Origin: Hymenopellis radicata
Lineage: Eukaryota; Basidiomycota; Agaricomycetes; Agaricales; Physalacriaceae
Assembly (NCBI GenBank): GCA_015501595.1
Contig: JADNRX010000978.1
Coordinates: forward strand, 1-16,871
Direction of reading: 5' to 3'
Length of the DNA: 16,871 nt
Made by a program: the position numbers and the translations under genes. Positions 1 through 9,630 of this stretch are shown piece after piece. Below the pieces are notes generated by a model, which saw nothing but the letters and a program-made list of their open reading frames with translations, searched no databases and was not told the DNA's origin. Position 1 is the first letter of the stretch, and each line of letters begins with the position of its first letter.

Positions 1-54
1 GTAGGTTCAACCGCTACTTTCGCCGTTCCACTAGCTAAACTTGCTTCTCTGCAG

Positions 55-484
55 TACTCAACATCCTCTTCACCCGCGCCCTCCAAGACCGCCTCTCACA
101 AGCATCCTCCCCTGTTACCGCCGTCTCCGTAAACCCCTCGTTCTGCGCCTCTGAGCTCAGTCGGAACGTCATAGGGGAAAGCCGAGTCTTGGGCGTCTTG
201 GTGTACATCATGGGCAAGGCACTCGCGCGCACGGCTGAAGAGGGGAGCCGGGAGTTGGTCTACGCCGCTGTGGGCGGACGAGAGCGCGAAGAGCAGATGC
301 GGGGGGCGTTTCTCTCGCTTTCGGACATTACGGAGCCTAGCGATTTCGTGATCAGTAAGGAGGGAAAGGTGATGCAGGATGGTTATTGGGTGCGTTTGGT
401 TCGTTTTGCGATGATGCGCTGACCGATGTTGTTCAGGACGAGCTGATTGGTTTTGTCAAAGGCCGATCCAAGATTCTGGGATAG
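55..484 (+). CDS. Short-chain dehydrogenase/reductase, C-terminal part (5' end outside window)
   Basis: Two exons are visible, 55-389 and 437-484, separated by a 47-nt intron (gtgcgt...ttcag). A further intron occupies 1-54 and ends in ctctgcag. The product reads LNILFTRALQDRL, then VSVNPSFCASELSRN, then ARTAEEGSRELVYAAVGG and DFVISKEGK, and ends DELIGFVKGRSKILG. This is the C-terminal half of the fungal retinol-dehydrogenase-like SDR family: the helix after the catalytic Tyr-x-x-x-Lys, the NP(G/S) strand and the EEGSRxLVYAA helix. The Rossmann GxxxGxG motif and the catalytic Tyr/Lys lie upstream of the window. These enzymes are NAD(P)H-dependent oxidoreductases; the substrate cannot be told. 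The second exon is short but keeps the frame and gives the expected W-D-E-L ending. No frame damage is seen here. A decayed relative lies 400 nt downstream. Confidence 0.85.
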
Positions 485-889
485 TGAAGCAGATCCTCTC
501 GTAGAGGCCTTCTTTCGGTGCGGTTTTCAATACATATTGTACAACAGACCTTACGATGATGTAATTTCCATTTCGACAGCTGGTGCGCTGTCTTGTATGC
601 TTCACATAGGCCCCCAGACTATCGATTCGGATACGTTCAACCGAGGTGTTGAATACGTTTATTCATCGCGGCGAAATGGACGTGATCCTTTCTCTGCGGC
701 CAATAGTCGACTGTGTCTCTCGATTTCCGGATTCTGCGGGCAAACTACCACCGACCGTAATGCATCTTGCTCGACGTTCTTAGTCACTGACGCGTCGGCG
801 CGTATTTCTTGGCTGTCCTAGCACCGACTTCACAGGGCGCTTTATCCTTGGTTTCTTCTTCGCATAGCCAAACGAAGCTTTCTCGTTTT
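485..889. other. No recognisable gene
   Basis: This is the 3' flank of the SDR gene. An open frame from about 447 to 821 exists, but its translation has no motif I recognise, and its first part overlaps the last SDR exon in another frame. It may hold more of the decayed SDR copy that becomes recognisable from about 890, but I cannot show that. Confidence 0.5.
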
Positions 890-1200
890 CCTTCGGGATG
901 GACCCCGATGCCGGCCGTGGTTGAGATAGATCTCACGGGAGAGACCGTCATCGTTTGTCCCCAGGATCGGATACGAGCGACGAACATTACTAGTTCACCG
1001 ACTGATGTCTATCCTATAGTGCTGAACGTCCTGTTCACTCGTCTCTGCAGGAGCGCATATCCATGGTGACCGTTAATTGTTGTTCCCCGGGTTCAGAGCT
1101 GCGCCGCAACTTGATGTCCGCCAGCACCCTACATTCTATGGTCGAATATGTCATGGTAACTTCCTGGCATTCACGGGTGAAGGGAAGTTTCAAAAACAAA
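890..1200 (+). pseudogene. Decayed, internally deleted SDR copy
   Basis: At about 890-955 the frame reads GWTPMPAVVEIDLTGETVIV, which resembles the start of the Rossmann fold in basidiomycete SDRs (DLTGKTVIV...). About 60 nt later the reading changes to the region after the active site: VLNVLFTRL at about 1018-1046, then MVTVNCCSPGSELRRNL, then a VEYVM segment and, one frame over, LAFTGEG. These correspond in order to LNILFTRAL, VSVNPSFCASELSRN and ARTAEEG of the intact neighbour. The whole middle of the enzyme, including cofactor-loop glycines and catalytic Tyr/Lys, is missing and there are frame changes, so it cannot encode a working SDR. The likely history is a local SDR duplication followed by decay. 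The weak point is that each matching block is short. Confidence 0.5.
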
Positions 1201-1349
1201 GTCAGTGTAAATCGTCACAAGAAGGTGGCTCCGTGGGATCATTTGCCCGTGGGAGTTGTGTACTGTCCTCGAGACCTTACCTACTGCTTGCCATCGACTA
1301 CTAGCACCACGTTTCGACCAGCCAGTACCAGTAGGGAAACCGCATCATC

Positions 1350-2333
1350 ATGAGTGAGAGTACATTGAGTCTGGAAACGAAGTGCAAAGGTACGTGTTCA
1401 TGCGCTGGTCATATTCCTCGCAGCGCTTACTTCCGACTGGCCCATAGAATCTGCGTGTACGGCTGATGTCGATATCGTGCTAAGGTCGTCAGATGGCATT
1501 CAATTCGGTGCTCATATCCAATACCTTTCCTTATTAACAGAGGCTTTCACAATGCCTGATAACGTTCTCAAGCTTGACCAAACCGAGGTCGTTGATCTAG
1601 CAGAGGATGCCGCCACGCTCGAAATTATTCTCAAATTCGTCCACCCCCAGCGACCTCCCGCAGCCGACAATATTGCCGATGATCTGCTTGTTCAGATCGC
1701 CGAAGCAGTGGAAAAATATGGTGTGTATCCCGGCATGGAGGTTTGTAGACTGCGTATGAAGTTTGTGCATCCCTATTCTTGTTGTTGGCAATGAATGACA
1801 GGGTAATAGGCAGATGACATCGACACACCCACTGCAAGTTCTCTTATACGCTGTCCGACACGGACACGATGATATGGTTGATGATGCAGCTTCTTATTCC
1901 GTCTACAAGCATATAGAGGCTGCTTGGAAGATCCTGCGTAGCAGTCATACTACATATATTGCCTGGGTCCGTTTTCACGCTGGCTCAAGACTGCGGCTTG
2001 CTAACGCGCGCTTTTCTAGACCATATATCGCGAAGAAAGAAAAAGGCTAGCTCGCGAAGTGTTCGACTATACCCAGATGGTTGACGACGTGCATCACCGA
2101 TCAAACTCCGGGAAGACAGTCACTCGGTGCGAAACATGGACGGCCTATAGTCAGAAAGTGATAGCTGCTGTCGGCTCAGAGCCTCCTGTCAATCTCCAGC
2201 AGTTCCGAACTGTCTGCTCAGCACATTGCGGTCAGTGTATGCGATGCTGGTCACAATGGAGAAGAAGGCGATAGAGGTTTGGAGTGGTCTTCGATCATTT
2301 AGGGACATTCTGAGAAGTGTTGAGATTTTGTGA
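1350..2333 (+). CDS. BTB/POZ domain protein (frame probably shifted near the 3' end)
   Basis: Exons: 1350-1389, 1448-1760 (an acceptor at 1423 is also in frame), 1810-1966 and 2020 onward. The product begins MSESTLSLETKCK. It continues with ADVDIVLRSSDGIQFGAH, the typical start of a fungal BTB fold, then VVDLAEDAATLEIILKFVHP, AEAVEKYGVYPGMEVCRLRMK and HPLQVLLYAVRHGHDDMVDDAA. The C-terminal part is helical and ends in a Cys cluster (CSAHCGQCMRCW). BTB domains mediate protein-protein contact; this basidiomycete-expanded family is mostly uncharacterised. The third intron has a good branch site (gctaac at 1999-2004). In the plain frame a stop occurs at 2272-2274, but the family-like tail KKAIEVWSGLRSFRDIL lies in another frame up to TGA at 2331-2333. 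It can be reached by one missing G near 2258, or by a 44-nt intron 2231-2274. Confidence 0.85.
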
Positions 2334-2775
2334 AGACGTGTCGTTGGGCTATCGTTCAGTGTACTAATAGTGTCCTGAAATTTCTCATGTGTCTGTAAAT
2401 GTAACAAGGACAGCGACGGGCGTTGGGCAATGGGGACACGTCGGGCCATCAAACGAGTCGAAATATGAGCTGTCACGTGCTCGTCCACGCGTTTTGTCTG
2501 AACCACCACCTCATCTACATGGATCCTAGCCGTGGCAAGACGTGCGTAACGGAGTTGACCCAGCTTGAGAGATCTATACTGGCAACGTGGAGCTCCTTTC
2601 GACTGACCGTTATTCGATGTCCTTGCCAAACGTATAACCCTAATACCTCTAATCCTTGCAAAGCTAAAATGCTTATGTAGCGACAAATAAAGGCCACGTA
2701 TGCTGTACAAAAACAGCTTCTGCTGACTAGCCTCTTGTACTACTTTCCCTTTCTCTCATTCCTCGAACGGGCTCC
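2334..2775. other. Intergenic region between the BTB and RecQ genes
   Basis: No coding frame here makes a recognisable protein. The last 50 nt before the RecQ start (about 2725-2766) are pyrimidine-rich (actactttccctttctctca), a common feature of basidiomycete core promoters. No clear TATA box or other element was identified. Confidence 0.5.
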
Positions 2776-5592
2776 ATGAACGAAAATGTACATGGTGATT
2801 GTCTCTACAAGTCCTTCACCTTATTGACCTTCCTTGAACAGATGGACATCGGACTTGATCACGAGGAAGCTCTGAGACAGAGACTGGCTACTCATCAGCA
2901 AGCCGCTGATGAGCTCGCCAGGGAGATACAGGAGCATGAGGCTCGCCGAGCTGAGATTGAGAGAAACAGAATGGCCCTTGAAACCCCCCTCAATGAGAGG
3001 CGTATCGACTATAACACGTCTCGCTTTGAATGGGATACTGAGCTCGAAAATTGTCTCCGCCGTTATTTCAACTTTGCTGATTTTCGAGAAGGCCAACGCG
3101 GGTGAGAATTTACACCTGTTCACCGTTTCATCTACAGCTGACACGCCTCCAGTGTCATAAACGCTGCTATGGATGGCAGGAACGTCGTCGTCAACATGTC
3201 AACAGGAAGGTCGATCTTTTACAATATGCAAGTTACCTTCACGAATGTTTTTCCCAGGTGCTGGCAAATCCTTCCCAGCCAACGCCTCGGCTATCCTGAG
3301 CTTTGGATGTACATTCGTCGTCTCGCCACTGTTATCCTTGATCGATGATCAAATTTGCCACCTACGCCGCCATCTCAGTGAGTCTCACATTCCCGTCTCG
3401 TACCTCTCGTTAACGATCTATAGTCCATGCTGTTCAACTGACAGGATCAACATCAACTGAAGAGTACAGAAACATCATGCAAGGTTTCGAACATATGGCC
3501 GAGTCGACGTACTCCGCTGGTGAACGTCCGATTAAAATTTGTTTTGTAACGGTATGTAAAAAGACTGCGGAAACTGAGTGGAGCCTTACGATTGCATAGC
3601 CCGAGAAGCTGGCTCGAAGTCCTACAGTCATGCTCATCCTGCAAAAACTGGCCCTCAAGAAGAAACTTGGCATGTTGTTTCATCCGTGTACATTATTACT
3701 GTGCTCATTTTCCTTCAGCGAGGGTCGTCATAGACGAGGCTCACTGTGCCTCACAGAATGCGGACTTCCGACCGGACTATACCCAACTCGCACATCTTCG
3801 GGAGACTCTTCCTGAGGTGCCCTTCCTGTTACTAACGGCTACCTGTACACAAAGAATCCTAGATGATCTCGTCGAAATCTTCAGACTTGGAACGTTAACT
3901 CCTGGTGATGGTGCGCAAGTTACTCTTAAGTTGTGTACTTGGTAACCTACTTGCCAACAGACGCGAGTCGCGATAGCACAGTATTCTTCGCTACGGCTTT
4001 ACACCGTCCAAACCTTCATTATCACATTCTACCCAAGCACTACCGGCTCAAGAAACAGGTAAAAATGTTAGCAGATTGGATTCACGAGCGCCACTCGGCA
4101 GATACCGGCATCGTCTATTGTCGCACGAAAAAGGTATGTTTAAACTCTCAGCATGCAGTACCGACTTAATCTCATGCAACAGGAAACGGAAACTTTATGC
4201 AAAGAGTTACAGGCACTGGATATAACCTGTGATTTTTACCATGCAGATCGCCCCGAAGATGTCAAGAAAGACGTTCATGCGCGATGGAACAGCGGCGAGA
4301 TCGGAGTCATCTGCGCTACCATTGGTATGACATCGTGTCCGGTTACAACGACTCCAATGTGCTGACCGATTGACCTACTTTAGCTTTCGGAATGGGTATT
4401 GATAAAGCCAACGTAAGATTTGTTGTGCACTACACCGTATGTCCTCCAGCTCTGTACTCGTCTTCTATCACTCATGCCGCCTCAGATAGCGGTTTGTGTC
4501 TTCATGCTTTGTGTAATCGATATTGGTACCATCTGACGCTTAAACACAGAAATCCTTGGACAGGCTTTATCAAGAGTCTGGTAGGGCAGGTCGCGATGGC
4601 GAAGATGCTGATTGTCTCATACTCTACCGGCCGCACGATATCTGGCAGTGGGCGGCCATGGACCCAGGGAGAATTGATATGCGTGAGCGACATCTCAACC
4701 TGCGCTTGGTTGAGTCTCATTCAACTCAATCCCAGTTCTTCCCATCGTCAACTTCGTCCTGGAAAAGAAGCTGTGCTATAAGGTCCAATTCGCTACGTAG
4801 GCTTCCTCTCCCATCATCCCATGCACATAGCAGGCTCTCATTTGACGTTCAGACACTTCACGACGCCTTTGTCACTACAAGCTTGGGGTCCTGACGCTCT
4901 GGCACCATGCCGTGACTGTCAGAACTGTCGACGTCCACAAGTCAACTCCCGCAACGTTACTTACCAGTCGTGGCAACTTTGTAAGATCATCGCAAGTGGT
5001 CCAAGGTTGACGGCATCCCAGCTCGCAAATGCCTGTTGCAAGGGCCAGTACCGCTCGGGACATGACAATCGCGTGGTTGACGTTGAGTCCCTTTCTCATG
5101 GAGGGTTCGGCTTATTCAAGAGGTATACAATGTCGACTCGAGGGGATAAGACAGACACTAAATTCTCCTTTTACGTAGGAAATCGAGTACCTGGTGGTTG
5201 TGTTGTGGACCAAAGAGTATCTTGCGATCGATATTCAAGACACGAGCGGTCTACATAACCGGAAGTGCGCCTACCTCCGACTAGGACCCCGCGGACAGCA
5301 GCTTGTCAGACTCTCGACGGAAGACTTGAGAAGAGGCGGAACGGAAATCTACTGTACTTTCCCAACAACGGTCATGGTAGATGAACGTGATGGGCATGAG
5401 ACCGACGACGGGAGACTTGAGCTGCTTGTTGACTATGATGATGAGGATGATGTTACGGAGTGGAGGCCCTCGCCGTCTTCCAACAAGAGGAGACGGCGGA
5501 TGCTCCCTGAGTTTGATGAATCGGAAGCAGAGTCAAGCTCGAATCTGAGGATGAAATGCGATACAATGTCGAAACACCGACGAATGGCTTAG
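2776..5592 (+). CDS. RecQ-family ATP-dependent 3'-5' DNA helicase, RECQ1-like
   Basis: Fourteen exons: 2776-3101, 3153-3205, 3258-3377, 3424-3551, 3600-3669, 3719-3910, 3961-4133, 4183-4324, 4384-4436, 4486-4491, 4550-4682, 4736-4796, 4853-5122, 5179-5592. About 713 residues, near the RECQ1 size. Residues 30-90 are a charged, coiled-coil-like segment. Helicase motifs follow in order: FREGQ, Walker A STGAGKS (125-131), SPLLSLIDDQ, IDEAHC (DEAH 238-241), LLLTATCT, HRPNLHY, AFGMGIDKANVRFVVHYT and QESGRAGRD (429-437). The RecQ zinc-binding Cys are all present (479, 505, 508, 511), then a winged-helix-like segment and an acidic/basic tail. Role by family: unwinding of forks and recombination intermediates in the nucleus. 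Oddities: a 6-nt exon, one GC-AG intron, a GA in place of GT at the Walker A intron, and a one-base mismatch between the last two exons. Translation could also start at the in-frame Met at 2842. Confidence 0.9.
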
Positions 5593-5848
5593 TGCGCCAC
5601 ATTTTGTTCTAGTTCTTCTGCTACCATACTTACAAAACAACTTCCTTTTGTGTATTTTCTCACAAAACTGGATTCTGATCTTGGAATGACATGTATTGCG
5701 ATATAATGATACGAAGCTGCTGATTACGAAGAATTATGAATGAGTGCTATGGAACTGAGAGTCGATAACGAGAGTATGCGGAGGTCAATAACTTAAAAGA
5801 CTTCGTTACCTATCAATGAAGTACGTGAAAAGTGTTCGGTGAGTGCAT

Positions 5849-8220
5849 CTACAATTGCGAGGGGTCCAACGCATCGTAAGTGGGACAGAGACCATCCCAT
5901 GCCTCTGGAGATGCTCGTCGTTGGCATTGCACGATGTAGGTAAGAGAACACTTACTAGGAGGGTGACTGCTGGCCTTGATGGATCCTACATCTTCGACGA
6001 AAATGACGCCCATACCACTGTGAGCTTACTATGTGAGAGTCTGCTTTCAACAGAAACATTCAACACTTACACGTCCAGATGCCGGTCGATGTGGCTATGA
6101 AAAGGGACGTAAGGCAGTCGTCAAAGATTCATGTCGCCAGACTTACCAATGGAAGAACCACGGACCAGCATTATCAGTGACGAATCGAATGGTAACTTGA
6201 TCGCCATCATCACCCGTGTTAACGACGTCCCGACGAACCTGTCTGGTGTTGGAAATGAAATGGCAGGACATTGGGGACTGCTCACAGGATTCTCGTAGTT
6301 GTAAATCGAGCTTCCTGCACTGCGCACAACGTCGAACGTGTGCTACGTAAGGAAGTTAACAACGAGAAAGCATCAGTGTTAGGTCAACGTACTCCATGCA
6401 AGTGGAAAGGGTGCTAGAGTCAGAGGGTGAGATTCAAGAACGCGGACTTCGAGGAGGAGACTCACTGGTCCTCCAGAATGGCCAAGTCCGTTAATAACAA
6501 CTTCAATGACCTTGTTGGGAGGTAAAAGGTAGAGACTCCCCGAAGGTAGCAGGTCAGTCGCCGGCGACGCGCCACTCAAGATTTGCAGCAACACTGGCGC
6601 AGTAGGGGGAACGAAACTGACGCCATTCATCGTAAAACGCCGCGTAGCGAGGTCAACACCCATGGTAAGATTCAGCACGACATCCGCGCCCCCAGGGTAG
6701 TGAAAACCCGGAGCACCCGGATTTTCGAGCGGCTGCAAATCCGTCTCCAGCAAGGGACGGACACTCAGAGCTTCCAGTGACTCCGGTTCGTCATCACTGA
6801 GAGACCCAGCGTACTGTAAGATACCCGAGTTGATTCTCCCAAGGAAACCTACTGGTCCGAAGTTGGGGTTGGCCCGCATCCAGTAGTTCCCGATACGTTG
6901 ATCAGCGTGCAAAATGAGAGAATAGCGCTGGCCAGCGAAGATCTGCACAGAATCGACGACTACGGGGTTCGTGTTGACGCCATCGGCTTCGATGACCGTG
7001 AATTGGTGGCCATCAATCGAGAATACCCAGTTCGGATCGCAAGACATGGCGATGAGGCGAAGACGGTAGCGTAGACCCTTGATAACTGTGAGTCTAAAGA
7101 GGTCAGTCAGAGGCTATTGAGGGTGTAAATGGATAGGCATAGAATATCAACAAGGACTACTCACACCGCCGATGTGACGTCCTTTGCCTGAGAGTAAAAA
7201 GTAAGATTAACGAGACTCTTTTCGGTATTGCAAGCTTCTGACGGACCGTTGATGAGCGTTGAATCGAATATTGAAATAGGGGAAGCTTCAGGCGAGGGAG
7301 TATGATACCTGCCAAACGGGTAAGAGGAGCTGATGAATAACTGAATTCGACCAACCAGTCAGAGAGCGTAATAATCGTGAATTCTTGATCAAATTAGACT
7401 GGAAAAAGTGCATGGGAAGGAGACCTAATTACCGTCGTCCACGTCGTATCTCCTCTTGTGGGGATCGTCAGGATCATAAACGACCATTGGCCCTCTGAGA
7501 CCATCACAATACTGCGTCGCTACAGAAAGAGAGTTAGGTCAGACCAGGAAAGACTTCTGCTTAATACGCACATAAATGCGAGTGATACCAGAATGTGCCT
7601 GCTTGGTCTGGCACTGTGAACTTGTACTGGAACGAGTGGTCCTGTATGGAGATGTCAGTAATGAAGGAAGCGAGGAAGATGCGATCTCGTACGGGCGCAA
7701 TTGGACACTGTGTGACGAAGCTCGTCCTAGCGTTCGGTATTGATCAATATCAATATGGATGGCATATTGCGCTTGTTTACACACCCGTCAGCCCAACTAC
7801 TATTCGTTTGCAAAATCCCATGCCAGTGCTAAGCCAAGCCCGTTAGTTGAGAATCGGAGAACTCGGCGCGCATCAACCTACAACGCTGGTACTCCGTAAC
7901 ATAGCTTTGTCGGTTAGGGAGTTGACAACATTCAACTCAAATGTATCACCCTGGTCAAGGCGTAAGTGGGACCAAAAGTACAAGGCCACGGTGATTTACC
8001 TTGAAGCCGCGAACAAGAGGCCCCGGGAAGATTCCTCCAGCCAAAACAGTGCTATAGGCATCAGAGTGAGCTCGAATCAGCAGCTGGAAAGGCCAACGAA
8101 CGATCGTCCGACACCATCTGGCGATATTTGGCGATTGACGATGTGCATGTCCGAGACGGGCCCAATAGCACCATAAGCACCGGCAGCTGCGACAAGCGCG
8201 AAAAGGGCCAGAACGACCAT
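5849..8220 (-). CDS. lcc: Laccase (secreted multicopper oxidase)
   Basis: Seventeen exons in transcript order: 8220-8102, 8051-8000, 7950-7882, 7828-7785, 7726-7693, 7641-7572, 7519-7433, 7383-7356, 7308-7247, 7187-7165, 7113-6466, 6413-6393, 6342-6286, 6238-6147, 6094-6071, 6017-5956, 5904-5849. They join to exactly 515 codons plus stop with no frame break. The signal peptide [17 protein letters not shown] precedes AIGPVSD, the usual mature laccase start. Copper motifs: HWHG at 81, WYHSH at 124 followed by Cys134, HPFHLHGH at 413, and [12 protein letters not shown] at 468. All ten His and the type 1 Cys (469) are present. The protein ends [17 protein letters not shown], as laccases do. It oxidises phenols with reduction of O2 to water outside the cell. 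Odd points: the axial position (479) is Met, not the usual Leu/Phe, and the residue after HCHID is Arg rather than Trp/Phe. It converges on RecQ with a 256-nt gap. Confidence 0.96.
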
Positions 8221-8267
8221 CGTGAAGGAAAGGGAAAAGGACAAGGTTGAAAAAATGGGCGTCTGAG

Positions 8268-8275
8268 GTTATATG
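8268..8275 (-). promoter_or_regulatory. TATA-like box of the laccase gene
   Basis: On the minus strand this reads catataac, about 48 nt before the laccase ATG. It is followed by a pyrimidine-rich leader (ccttttccctttccttcacg) up to the start codon. Position and composition fit a fungal core promoter; the site is inferred from sequence only. Confidence 0.4.
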
Positions 8276-8529
8276 TACGTTACTGGCGATCAAGGCACGT
8301 CGAAGCGCTGGGGAAACAAGGCGTTTCTGTAACTTGAAAAGCAGATTGCCGAATCAGTGGCGCCCAGTCAAAATTCCTCAAGACTCCGCTTCATGATGGC
8401 CTAGGCCCGAGATTTCGGGAGCGCTTCATTTTTCATAGCCAGAACGCGTCCTGTCCTTGACGTGGACACGTACGTTTGTGGGAAGCATGACTGCGGTTCT
8501 CGAGCTCCTTCTAGGTTTAGAGAGCAAGT
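8276..8529. other. Laccase upstream region
   Basis: This stretch lies upstream of the minus-strand laccase. I found no clear metal- or xenobiotic-response element. A small palindrome, cccgagatttcggg (8406-8419), is present. Any regulatory role is speculative. Confidence 0.3.
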
Positions 8530-9324
8530 GTGCTGTACAGAGTCCTCCCTTCAGTCTTTCACTGTTCAGAGCCATGCACTGGAACGCAAGTTTCAGGTAT
8601 GGAAGGGTCACAGAGAGAAAGAAGTCCGGAAAGCCGCCCGCTTAACGCTCACGCATATAGTATTGATCGGGAGTCCGTTCTACGAGCGCTCTTCAATAAT
8701 GACATGCCAAGGACGTCGAAATTGGCAAATACTTCGTACGACACTGAGCTACTTAGGCATTTGTGAGTCTTCGAACGGTCCAACGGATTAATGAAGCTTG
8801 AACGCTGTCCTTCATCTAAGGTTACTCACTGTACAGAAGCATAAGCATGGATGTCTCGCGTTTCGCGCGCTGAGTGTCATGGCGTTAATAACGGCATGGG
8901 CCAAGCGTCAGGTTTAACTGTGAGACCCTCCGACTCCAATGAATTAGCTGTGCCAGTCCAAGATCCTGCGACGCACCTAGAGTTCTTCCGCAATGTTGTT
9001 CTGGTACAAGCATGTACAGTTGGCCTTTTTTCTCTTCAGCAGCTCTTTTACGATGTGTCCATTGATGCCGCTTTTAGAGCTGCGGGGAGATACACGAGGC
9101 AGGCAGTCGCAAGGTGATTTCCTGTTGCGGAGGATTTCCGCCTGGAGACGTCGAGCAGTGGGGCAACCATAATAGGCATATTCCTTGATCATGAAGACAG
9201 ATTCGCATCGGTAGATGAGATTCTATTGGCACTATGCATAGAACCTCTGTTTCTGGGAATGCACAAAGTCCACTACGAGTGTTGCCTCCAGATTGGTTAT
9301 GCTAGATCCATCGACTTCGATTAA
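8530..9324 (+). CDS. Unrecognised protein gene with broken frame (possible pseudogene)
   Basis: I do not recognise the family. A frame reading ESVLRALFNNDMPRTSKLA...TELLRH runs into a good donor (gtgagt at 8763). After a 58-nt intron (8763-8820) it continues as LLTVQKHKHGCLAFRALSVM ending AWAKRQ at 8911. A second intron, 8912-8956 (gtttaac...gccag), leads to QDPATHLEFFRNVVLV, then GLFSLQQLFYDVSIDAAFRA. Joining these exons is out of phase by one base, which one extra G at 8911/8912 would fix. A TGA at 9115-9117 interrupts, and the same frame then continues open to TAA at 9322-9324 (IFLDHEDRFASVDEILLALC). The mix of hydrophobic helices and charged loops, together with consistent splice sites, suggests a real gene or a recent pseudogene. 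The 5' end is uncertain. Confidence 0.35.
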
Positions 9325-9443
9325 GCTTGAGCTGAAGGCAATGTGAGGACTCGAAAAGACACGTGCCAAGACATCCTCAAATGAGTATGGGAGCCCCCCT
9401 AAAAAGCCCAAGAATGTCTAATTCAGGATTTATCCATTTGCAG

Positions 9444-9630
9444 GTTCACGAAGGGCCTCTTTTGGAACGTCGCTACTCAGAGGCTTGAGGACGGTCGGTT
9501 GTTCAACGTTCAGGAACACGGCTGCCGCCCGGAGGACCCTGACCCGGTGTGTACACAGGGAGAAAGTATTCGAGGTTTGAAGCCAAGAACATTAAAGGAA
9601 AAGCAAAGCAATAGTACTCTGAGTGCGTAA
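9444..9630 (+). other. Possible further exon of the unrecognised gene
   Basis: Directly after a splice-acceptor-like sequence (catttgcag, 9435-9443) a frame is open for about 60 codons, starting FTKGLFWNVATQRLEDGRLF and ending at TAA 9628-9630. It is in the same orientation as the broken gene upstream and could be its last exon. No motif identifies it, and the connecting donor was not found. Confidence 0.2.

Noticed and set aside
3687..3718. GT donor at 3687 as an alternative RecQ splice site
   Set aside because: It gives a 32-nt intron and puts the DEAH exon out of frame.
6583..6780. Plus-strand open frame across the laccase gene
   Set aside because: Antisense shadow of laccase exon 11, whose protein is clearly conserved.
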